This document shows positions 1-5,653 of a stretch of 5,805 nt of DNA, piece after piece. The DNA is from Flavobacteriales bacterium UBA5692 (GTDB lineage Bacteria; Bacteroidota; Bacteroidia; Flavobacteriales_D; Sanyastnellaceae), in contig DIHQ01000082.1 in assembly GCA_002420235.1 (NCBI GenBank), positions 1,207 through 7,011 on the forward strand. Reading direction: 5' to 3'. The translations under genes and the position numbers were made by a program. Every line of letters starts with the position of its first letter. Position 1 is the stretch's first letter. The notes beneath the pieces were generated by a model that saw only the letters and a list, made by a program, of their open reading frames with translations, was not told where the DNA came from and did not search any database.

Positions 1-483
1 GTCAACCATGCAAGCATGAGATTCCGAATCATATACGATTACATCGTGACGGCTTACGAGCGCTTCGATGGCCGATTGGCATCCCTGATAACCATAATTC
101 AAAAGAAACGCGTCTTCTTTTTGCATGAAATCTGCCAACTGCGACTCCAACAGTTCGTGCTGGGCGGTTTGGCCTGACATCATTCGAGCACCCATGGGGT
201 ATCCCATGCCCCAGTCTGCGGCTGCATCGGCATCGACTTTACGGATATCCGGATGATTTGCGAGGCCCAAGTAGTTATTCACCGACCAAACCAATACTTC
301 TTTACCTCGGAAAGTCATGCGGTTGGAAATTTCTCCCTCTAATTTCGGGAATGTGAAATATCCGTGACTCTCTCTTGCATGTTGCCCAAGGGGGCCGCGG
401 TCGTTTCGAATGCGATCAAAAATATCCAAAATACATGGCTTTAAAGGCGCAAACTTACTATCAGAATTGCAGTTAATCAGCAT
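1..483 (-). CDS. PLP-dependent alpha-oxoamine synthase family enzyme (serine palmitoyltransferase / cysteate acyltransferase-like), N-terminal part, cut by window edge
   Basis: This minus-strand reading frame is open for 161 codons from ATG 483-481 to the window edge, with no stop. It reads as the N-terminal third of a fold-type I aminotransferase of the alpha-oxoamine synthase family, which condenses an amino acid with an acyl-CoA and releases CO2. Visible signposts are FPKLEGEISNRM (residues 45-56), NNYLGL (69-74), YPMGARMMSG (95-104), NYGYQG (129-134) and SESHACMVD (153-161), whose His156 corresponds to the His that stacks on PLP in AONS and SPT. The Schiff-base lysine lies beyond the window. 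The YPMGARMMSG form is, from memory, typical of a Bacteroidota clade annotated variously as AONS, KBL or SPT, and likely involved in sphingolipid or sulfonolipid synthesis; substrate is inference. The start is uncertain: homologues I recall begin close to LDIFDRI, so TTG 429-427 (residue 19) is an alternative to ATG 483. It is divergent from bamD. Confidence 0.85.
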   Translation of the reverse strand, partial: MLINCNSDSKFAPLKPCILDIFDRIRNDRGPLGQHARESHGYFTFPKLEGEISNRMTFRGKEVLVWSVNNYLGLANHPDIRKVDADAAADWGMGYPMGARMMSGQTAQHELLESQLADFMQKEDAFLLNYGYQGCQSAIEALVSRHDVIVYDSESHACMVD

Positions 484-541
484 TTTGGAGCCCACATTAT
501 GCGTTTTGTATACACAGCGGTGCGTGATGAACCGTATGGGT

Positions 542-549
542 TAAGTTTT
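542..549 (+). promoter_or_regulatory. Possible -7 box for the bamD operon
   Basis: TAAGTTTT matches the Bacteroidota -7 consensus TAnnTTTG except for its last base, and lies 57 nt before the bamD start. No TTG is present at the expected 17-23 nt upstream; the nearest TTTG (505-508) is 33 nt away. It directly abuts the -7 candidate of the opposite strand (550-557), so the two divergent promoters would overlap. Low confidence, because A+T-rich octamers of this kind occur by chance. Confidence 0.2.
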
Positions 550-584
550 TAAAATTACTTCCATGCGACGGCCTGAATTCCAAA
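550..584 (-). promoter_or_regulatory. Candidate Bacteroidota-type promoter for the oxoamine synthase gene
   Basis: Read on the minus strand, TTTG (584-581) is followed after 23 nt by TAATTTTA (557-550). The Bacteroidota primary sigma factor recognises TTTG near -33 and TAnnTTTG near -7, with a spacer of about 17-23 nt. The fit has one mismatch in the -7 box (final A for G) and the longest tolerated spacer. It would give a leader of roughly 60 nt before ATG 483. The match is weak and is supported mainly by its position in the divergent intergenic region. Confidence 0.3.
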
Positions 585-592
585 GAGGAATT
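576..592. repeat. Perfect inverted repeat in the bamD leader (6-bp arms, 5-nt loop)
   Basis: AATTCC (576-581) and GGAATT (587-592) are exact reverse complements separated by AAAGA. The repeat ends 14 nt before the bamD ATG and covers the candidate -33 element (581-584) of the divergent minus-strand gene. It could be an operator for a dimeric repressor or an RNA hairpin in the bamD leader that includes the only purine-rich Shine-Dalgarno-like stretch (GAGGA, 585-589). Chance occurrence is also possible. Confidence 0.35.
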
Positions 593-606
593 ACCTTCGC
601 GGTCAC

Positions 607-1446
607 ATGACGAATCGGTTTTCAACTCATCTGTCCTTTATATCCGCTTGCTGCGCATCGTTGATCCTTGGTTCCACTCTGTTCTTTGGCACTAGTTGTA
701 GCGAATACAACAAAATTATGAAGAGCACAGACCTCGATTACAAATACGAGCGTGCACTTGGATTTTTGGACTCTAATAAATGTTATGGTGCCTTGCCTCT
801 TTTGGAAGAAGTTGTAAGCTTAACCCGAGGAACCGAACGGTCCGTGGATGCCCAATATAATTTTGCTCAGGCCCATCGGTGTGTCGGGGATTATTACCTC
901 GCCCGATACTATTTTAAATTGTTTGCCAAAACCTTCCCCAATGACCCGCGGGCAGAGAAGGCTCAATTCGAAAGTGCCATTTGTAGCTACATTCTCAGTC
1001 CGAAACCTTCATTGGACCAGTTGGATACAGAGCAAGCCATTGAAGAGTTCCAACTATTCATGGATCGTTATCCAGCGAGTGCATTCCGAGATTCCAGCCA
1101 AAATATGATCGATGAGCTGCGGTACAAGTTGGAAGTCAAATCGTTCGAATCCGCTCATAACTATTATCACACTGGAAATTACAAAAGTGCCGTAATCGCT
1201 TTCGAAAATGCCCTGAAGGAATACCCCGACACACCATACCGGGAACAGATGCAATGGCTCATCGTCGATGGCTATTTTAAATACGCCGAATTGAGCACCG
1301 AACGAAGGAAATTGGAACGATATAACGATACCATTGAAGCTTTTCTTACCTTCGTGGCCCGTTATCCAGAAAGTCAGTACAGAAATCAAGTACAAGACGT
1401 CTACGAAAAATGCTTAAAGGCCATTGACGATTTAGCGGAAAATTGA
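607..1446 (+). CDS. bamD: Outer membrane protein assembly factor BamD (lipoprotein)
   Basis: BamD is an inner-leaflet outer-membrane lipoprotein of the BAM complex, which with BamA inserts beta-barrel proteins. The 279-residue product begins with a hydrophobic signal (about residues 9-28) ending in a relaxed lipobox GTSC with Cys31 as the lipidated residue. SEYNKIMKSTDLDYKYE (32-48) is the hallmark start of mature Bacteroidota BamD. Helical TPR-like repeats follow: DAQYNFAQAHRCVGDYYLA (81-99), FKLFAKTFPNDPRAEKAQF (103-121), AIEEFQLFMDRYPASAF (144-160), YYHTGNYKSAVIAFENAL (186-203), YPDTPYREQM (206-215) and DTIEAFLTFVARYPESQY (241-258). The [YF]P-x(4-5)-[AY] spacing of the repeats is typical. 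ATG 607 is the only usable start, because an in-frame TGA lies at 574-576. No convincing Shine-Dalgarno sequence is seen, which is normal in this phylum. It is the first gene of a five-gene co-directional cluster. Confidence 0.95.
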   Translation: MTNRFSTHLSFISACCASLILGSTLFFGTSCSEYNKIMKSTDLDYKYERALGFLDSNKCYGALPLLEEVVSLTRGTERSVDAQYNFAQAHRCVGDYYLARYYFKLFAKTFPNDPRAEKAQFESAICSYILSPKPSLDQLDTEQAIEEFQLFMDRYPASAFRDSSQNMIDELRYKLEVKSFESAHNYYHTGNYKSAVIAFENALKEYPDTPYREQMQWLIVDGYFKYAELSTERRKLERYNDTIEAFLTFVARYPESQYRNQVQDVYEKCLKAIDDLAEN

Positions 1447-1454
1447 AGAATCGA

Positions 1455-1817
1455 ATGAGCACGAATTTCAAATCCATCAAGGCAGACAAGACCACTGAAA
1501 CGCGCGATAACCACGCGTTGCAAAACCAAGGAACTGGTAATTTATTCGAGACCATCGTGGTTTTAAGCAGCCGTAGCAACCAGTTATCCGTAGAAATGAA
1601 ACAAGAATTGAACGCAAAGCTTGAAGAGTTCATCACGCCTACGGATTCGCTAGAAGAAGTGTTCGAAAACCGAGAGCAAATTGAAATCTCTCGCTTCTAT
1701 GAGCGATTGCCGAAGCCACACAGCATTGCGATAGCCGAACTGGGCCAAGATCTCATCGGCGTTGACGACCCCATCGAAGGTGAGGAAGCCACGGAGGTTA
1801 CAGACACCGACACATAA
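1455..1817 (+). CDS. rpoZ: DNA-directed RNA polymerase omega subunit (Bacteroidota type)
   Basis: Omega is the small RNA polymerase subunit that wraps the beta-prime C-terminus and aids core assembly. The core block GNLFETIVVLSSRSNQL (residues 28-44) corresponds to the omega helix containing the conserved arginine/glutamine stretch of other bacteria. It is followed by KQELNAKLEEF (49-59), DSLEEVFENREQIEISRFYE (64-83) and LPKPHSIAI (85-93), all diagnostic of the diverged flavobacterial omega. I start at ATG 1455, giving 120 residues; a TTG at 1443 that overlaps the bamD stop is also in frame but would add only four residues. The gene begins 8 nt after bamD. After residue 103 the protein carries a short, strongly acidic tail (8 Asp/Glu in 17 residues, no Lys/Arg), which seems longer than in Flavobacterium homologues as I recall them. 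Confidence 0.88.
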   Translation: MSTNFKSIKADKTTETRDNHALQNQGTGNLFETIVVLSSRSNQLSVEMKQELNAKLEEFITPTDSLEEVFENREQIEISRFYERLPKPHSIAIAELGQDLIGVDDPIEGEEATEVTDTDT

Positions 1818-1824
1818 GCCGGCA

Positions 1825-1844
1825 GGCGGAGTCGACATCCCGCC
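1825..1844 (+). promoter_or_regulatory. GC-rich hairpin abutting the coaBC start codon
   Basis: GGCGG (1825-1829) pairs with CCGCC (1840-1844) around a 10-nt loop that contains the palindrome GTCGAC. The right arm ends immediately before ATG 1845, so the folded RNA would occlude the ribosome landing site of coaBC. A GCCGGC palindrome (1818-1823) lies just upstream. There is no T-run after the stem, so this is not an intrinsic terminator. Whether it regulates translation or is incidental GC-rich sequence cannot be told from one genome. Confidence 0.3.
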
Positions 1845-3047
1845 ATGTTGCACGAAAAACGCATTCTTTTGGGTATCACTGGCAGCATCGCTGCTTACAA
1901 GTCTGCATTGCTCGCGCGCGAGCTCCAACGAAGAGGTGCTTCAGTGCGTGTAGTGATGACCAAGGCTGCTGTTGATTTTATCACTCCTCTCACCCTCGCT
2001 ACCCTGACGAACCATCGTGTCTACAGCGATTTCACCGAGAGTGAAGAACGTGGAACTTGGACCAACCATGTCGATCTCGGCCTCTGGGCTGACGCTTTTC
2101 TGATTGCCCCAGCTACAGCACAGACCTTAAGCAACCTAGTGCATGGGGCAAGCGATAGTTTCTTGCTCGCAGTTCATCTGAGCAGCAGATGTCCAGTTGT
2201 GGTCGCCCCTGCCATGGACCTTGACATGTTTGCCCATCCAGCGACGCAGCAAAACCTGGCAACACTATCTAAACGAGGCGTTGGTATCATTGAACCGGAA
2301 TCAGGTCCTTTGGCATCTGGATTAGAGGGTAAAGGCAGAATGGCCGAGCCAGGACACATCGCCAACTGGATGGAAACTTGGTTCGCAGCTTCTGCACCCA
2401 TGAATGGAAAAAAAGTACTGATCACAGCCGGGCCGACACAGGAACCCATCGATGCAGTTCGATTCATTGGAAACCGTAGTTCAGGTAAAATGGGCTATGC
2501 TATGGCAAACGCCTTCATCCGTCTCGGGGCTGAAGTGACCATTATCTCAGGACCCGTGCAATTATCGGCTCCTAAAGGCGTTCACGAGTTGGTGAAAGTT
2601 CAAACAGCCCAAGAGATGTACGATGCCGCGTTGCTCCGGTTTGAATCGATGGACATTGCCGTTGCTGTAGCTGCAGTAGCCGATGCCCGGCCCGTTAAAC
2701 CTCACAGTGTAAAATTGCACAAAGCCGAACTGCCAAAATCTATTGAATTAGAGCCAACCTTGGATATTCTAGGGTCATGGGGCCAGCTAAAAAAAACCAG
2801 TCAAATTGTCGTTGGCTTCGCATTGGAAACCGACCAAGGAACGGCGAGCGCACAATCGAAATTAGCGTCAAAGAATGCCGACTTTATGGTCTTGAATTCC
2901 ACAAGCGTTTCAGGGGCCGGTTTTGACACTGACACCAACCAGGTGACCATCTTCGAAAAAGACGGCAATTCTCATAAATTTGATTTGAAGTCGAAAGCTG
3001 AAGTTGCTGACGACATTGTGCGCACCATTCTGAACACCAACAATTAA
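1845..3047 (+). CDS. coaBC: Bifunctional phosphopantothenoylcysteine decarboxylase / phosphopantothenate-cysteine ligase
   Basis: This cytosolic enzyme carries out two consecutive steps of coenzyme A synthesis: CTP-dependent ligation of cysteine to 4'-phosphopantothenate (CoaB) and FMN-dependent decarboxylation to 4'-phosphopantetheine (CoaC). The 400 residues have the usual order. The CoaC flavoprotein domain (about 1-180) has GITGSIAAYK (10-19) and the catalytic His75 in NHVDLGLWADAFLIAPATA (74-92). The CoaB domain (about 187-396) has ITAGPTQEPID (193-203), Asn210 in GNRSSGKMGYAM, AAVADARP (276-283), the KLHK lysines (290-293), VGFALET (323-329) and NQVTIF (365-370). H75 and N210 fall exactly at E. 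coli Dfp numbering. Two active-site positions differ from E. coli: Asn125 of PAMN is Asp (PAMD) and Cys158 is Ser (LASGLEGKGRM). I recall both as general in Bacteroidota. The stop overlaps the next ATG by one base (TAATG). Confidence 0.98.
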   Translation: MLHEKRILLGITGSIAAYKSALLARELQRRGASVRVVMTKAAVDFITPLTLATLTNHRVYSDFTESEERGTWTNHVDLGLWADAFLIAPATAQTLSNLVHGASDSFLLAVHLSSRCPVVVAPAMDLDMFAHPATQQNLATLSKRGVGIIEPESGPLASGLEGKGRMAEPGHIANWMETWFAASAPMNGKKVLITAGPTQEPIDAVRFIGNRSSGKMGYAMANAFIRLGAEVTIISGPVQLSAPKGVHELVKVQTAQEMYDAALLRFESMDIAVAVAAVADARPVKPHSVKLHKAELPKSIELEPTLDILGSWGQLKKTSQIVVGFALETDQGTASAQSKLASKNADFMVLNSTSVSGAGFDTDTNQVTIFEKDGNSHKFDLKSKAEVADDIVRTILNTNN

Positions 3048-3961
3048 TGAATATCTGCTTTCGCCAAGGTTTAAGCTGCATGTTGCTCGGATTCAGTATG
3101 ACCTGGGGCACACTCACAAACGCTCAGGAGTTGAATTGTAGAGTGCAAGTGATTGCGCCTCAAATTGCCAACATCGAAGCTTCCATATTTGAATCTTTAG
3201 AGGAAAATATTCAAGAATTTATGAATGGGCGGCGCTGGACCAACGACCAATTCGAGTTCGAGGAACGGATTGAATGCACCATGCAGATTACCATCTCGGA
3301 AGCGCCGAGCCCAACCTCATTCCGCGGAAATATTCAAGTCCAAAGCTCACGTCCAGTTTTCAACAGTGACTACAATTCCGCCATGCTACTTGTGAATGAC
3401 GGTGACTTTGAAATAGCATGGGACGGAAGCAGTAACATCCAGTTCAGCATCGATCAATATCGCGACAATCTTTCCTCCATACTCGCGTACTACGCATACA
3501 TGATTCTAGGCATGGACTACGACAGCATGGCATTGGATGGCGGAACGACATATTACCTGAAAGCTCAGACAATCGTTGCAAACGCACAAAACTCTGGACC
3601 TACTGGATGGAAGGCAAGTCAAGGCAACCAGAATCGGTATTGGTTGGTTGAGAATATGCTCTCGCAAACTTTCCGTCCTGTTCGCAACTGCCTTTACTAT
3701 TATCACCGAATGGGACTAGATCAGCTATTTGATGATGTAGAAGCCGGCCGGTTGGCTATGGCCGATGCATTAATTGAAATGCGCCAAACCCATCGTATTC
3801 GGCCCTCATCGTATAACCTCCAATTATTCTTTCTCGCGAAGTCCGACGAAATACTGAAGGTATTTGGCCCAGCACCTGAAGCTGAAAAGACACGCCTGCT
3901 TCCAGTATTAAAACAAATGGATCCTGGCAACATATCAAAATACGACAGCATCTTGGGCTGA
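3047..3961 (+). CDS. DUF4835-family exported protein (PorD-like, putative type IX secretion-associated)
   Basis: The 304-residue product matches the Bacteroidota-specific DUF4835 family as I remember it. Family blocks seen are QELNCRVQV (27-35), the FMNGRRWTND segment (58-67), ERIECTMQITI (73-83), FRGNIQVQSSRPVFNSDYN (92-110), NLSSILAYYAYMILGMDYDS (141-160), the aromatic-rich GW-x(8)-NRYWL stretch (187-200), YYYHRMGLD (217-225), FFLAKSDEILKVF (261-273) and a DP-x(5)-Y ending. A signal peptide is clear: a hydrophobic stretch at about 8-23, with likely cleavage after Ala26 (TNA|QE). It is therefore periplasmic or outer-membrane-associated, with no further membrane segment. Some databases name the family PorD and link it to type IX secretion; I am moderately sure of that name, and the biochemical role is not evident from the sequence. 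Its ATG overlaps the coaBC stop, suggesting translational coupling. Its place with bamD fits an envelope role. Confidence 0.88.
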   Translation: MNICFRQGLSCMLLGFSMTWGTLTNAQELNCRVQVIAPQIANIEASIFESLEENIQEFMNGRRWTNDQFEFEERIECTMQITISEAPSPTSFRGNIQVQSSRPVFNSDYNSAMLLVNDGDFEIAWDGSSNIQFSIDQYRDNLSSILAYYAYMILGMDYDSMALDGGTTYYLKAQTIVANAQNSGPTGWKASQGNQNRYWLVENMLSQTFRPVRNCLYYYHRMGLDQLFDDVEAGRLAMADALIEMRQTHRIRPSSYNLQLFFLAKSDEILKVFGPAPEAEKTRLLPVLKQMDPGNISKYDSILG

Positions 3962-3975
3962 GTTTTACAAAGGGT

Positions 3976-5643
3976 ATGCTAAAGTCACTGAAAATTCAAA
4001 ACTATGCCTTAATCGATTCCCTCGAATTGACTTGGCACAGCGGCATGACGGCTATAACTGGGGAAACGGGGTCGGGTAAATCCATTGTTTTAGGGGCTTT
4101 AGGGCTGCTTCTTGGGAACCGAGGCGATACATCTAGCATTCGCGCCGGCACCGAACGTTGCACCATTGAAGGGGTTTTTTCCTGCTTTCCCAAAGTCCAA
4201 TCTTGGCTACAGCGTAACGATTTGGATATATGGGACGAATTAGTCGTCCGAAGGGAGTTTTCCCGGCAAGGACGGGGTCGGGTGTTCATCAATGATACAC
4301 CTGTGACAATTCAGTTACTTCAAGTTCTGGGACTGCAACTTGTGGACCTGCATGGCCAGGATAGCGTCAAGCTACTCCTTCAGCGGGACTTTCAGCTAGC
4401 TTGGATTGATATCAACGCCGGTCATACAGATCTTATCAGCGCTTACAAAGGTGCATTTGCAAAATTCAAACATGCCCAAAGCCAACTGGCGGAACTCGAG
4501 TTGAAACGTTCGCAGCCCCAAACGGATTTGGACTACATCCGATACCAGTTGGAAGAGTTGCAGGCACTGGAACTAGAAAACCGAGACTGGAAAGCAATAC
4601 TCCAAGAACGAGATGTACTGGAAAACAGTGAGGCCATTAGCGTGACCTTAGCATCGGCATTTGCTGCACTTAATGAAAATGATGAAGCAACAGGCGCTTT
4701 GGATCGTCTACTCCAGGCTAGAAAGCAACTTGATAACATAGGGCACATCGATCCCAAACTTCAGTCCCTTTCGGATCGAGTGAAGAGTGTGCGCATTGAA
4801 TTAAGCGATTTAGTGCACGAGATAGAATCCAGGGCAGAACAAACAGAAAACAATCCAAATCGCCTTGATCAACTGAATACACTGCACAATGAACTCCAAC
4901 GCATACTGCACAAACACAACGCAGAGGATGCAAGTGAATTAAAGCGATTGCAACTAAGTCTGCGGGAACAATTGACCGAAGCTGCAGGCATTGAAGATGC
5001 ATATTCAGCGGCAAAAAATGAACTCGAAGTCCAACGAAGGAATACCATCAGCGCGGGCAACGCTCTCATGAGCAGTCGTCAACAGCAAGCGAGCCAACTC
5101 GCCTCTGCAATTGAAGCAACGCTCAAAAGGCTGAGTATGCCAGACGCTTCATTAAGTTTCGAGTGGAAGAAAGGTTCCGAACCCGATGAACACGGTATTG
5201 AAGAAGTTATCATTGTCTTCTCAGCCAATCCAGGGCATCCTGTACTTCCATTGCAAAAAGTAGCCTCAGGAGGCGAAAAAAGTCGGCTCATGCTAGCCTT
5301 TAAGGCCACAGGCACGGGTAACGCTTGCCTTCCTTCTATTGTCCTTGACGAAATTGATACCGGAGTAAGCGGAAAGGTTGCTGAAGAAATGGCACGCTTG
5401 ATGCGCAACATGGCAGGTAATCAGCAGGTCATCGCCGTTACCCATCTCCCTCAGGTAGCGGCTTTGGCGGACCATCAGCTAAAGGTGACCAAGTCAACCG
5501 AAAACAATCGCGCTCGCACCCAAGTTGTCAGCCTGAATGAAGACCAACGCATTGAAGAAATAGCAAGTATGTTGAGCGGCTCGATTATTACTTCTGCGGC
5601 CTTGGCAAATGCCGAATCACTTCGCGCAGGAACTCAAGATTAG
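3976..5643 (+). CDS. recN: DNA repair protein RecN (SMC-like ATPase)
   Basis: RecN is a cytosolic SMC-family ATPase recruited to double-strand breaks, where it acts with RecA in recombinational repair. The 555-residue length is normal. The N-terminal head carries LKIQNYALIDSLEL (5-18) and Walker A GETGSGKS (29-36), followed by DTSSIRAG (51-58), RREFSRQGRGRVFIND (92-107) and VDLHGQDSVKLLLQ (123-136). The middle, about 150-385, is Leu/Glu/Lys/Gln-rich with heptad-like spacing and forms the two coiled-coil arms. The C-terminal head has the ABC signature VASGGEKSRLML (429-440), Walker B with catalytic acidic residues IVLDEIDTGVSG (455-466) and the switch-histidine motif VIAVTHLPQVAALADH (485-500). 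All ATPase motifs are intact. The HGQD segment differs from the more usual HGQHE-type sequence. It starts 14 nt after the DUF4835 gene; a purine run AAAGGG (3969-3974) lies too close to the ATG for a standard Shine-Dalgarno site. No LexA-type operator was noticed directly upstream. Confidence 0.97.
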   Translation: MLKSLKIQNYALIDSLELTWHSGMTAITGETGSGKSIVLGALGLLLGNRGDTSSIRAGTERCTIEGVFSCFPKVQSWLQRNDLDIWDELVVRREFSRQGRGRVFINDTPVTIQLLQVLGLQLVDLHGQDSVKLLLQRDFQLAWIDINAGHTDLISAYKGAFAKFKHAQSQLAELELKRSQPQTDLDYIRYQLEELQALELENRDWKAILQERDVLENSEAISVTLASAFAALNENDEATGALDRLLQARKQLDNIGHIDPKLQSLSDRVKSVRIELSDLVHEIESRAEQTENNPNRLDQLNTLHNELQRILHKHNAEDASELKRLQLSLREQLTEAAGIEDAYSAAKNELEVQRRNTISAGNALMSSRQQQASQLASAIEATLKRLSMPDASLSFEWKKGSEPDEHGIEEVIIVFSANPGHPVLPLQKVASGGEKSRLMLAFKATGTGNACLPSIVLDEIDTGVSGKVAEEMARLMRNMAGNQQVIAVTHLPQVAALADHQLKVTKSTENNRARTQVVSLNEDQRIEEIASMLSGSIITSAALANAESLRAGTQD

Positions 5644-5653
5644 AACATCCAGG

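Noticed and set aside
477..497. Six-codon minus-strand mini-ORF (MWAPKC) whose TGA overlaps the candidate ATG 483-481 of the oxoamine synthase
   Set aside because: Very short ORFs of this kind arise by chance, no ribosome-binding signal is visible, and the true start of the downstream gene is itself uncertain.
507..514. TGTATACA 8-bp palindrome in the divergent intergenic region
   Set aside because: The symmetry does not extend beyond 8 bp and no second copy is nearby, so it is indistinguishable from chance.
1054..1395. Long minus-strand frame opposite bamD (113 codons)
   Set aside because: No family resemblance, and it lies fully antisense to a well-supported gene; a shadow of the bamD codon pattern.
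1346..1928. Several 63- to 96-codon antisense frames opposite rpoZ and the start of coaBC
   Set aside because: They overlap two clearly conserved genes, have no recognisable domains and show compositions expected from reverse-strand reading.
1762..1953. 63-codon plus-strand frame bridging rpoZ and coaBC
   Set aside because: It overlaps the C-terminus of rpoZ and the conserved GITGS motif of coaBC in another frame; no homology is recognised.
3969..3974. AAAGGG as Shine-Dalgarno site of recN
   Set aside because: It is only one base from the ATG, too close for pairing with 16S rRNA, and Bacteroidota rarely use this signal.
5079..5411. 110-codon minus-strand frame opposite recN, covering the signature and Walker B region
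   Set aside because: The plus strand carries intact ABC ATPase motifs here; the antisense frame has no recognisable features.
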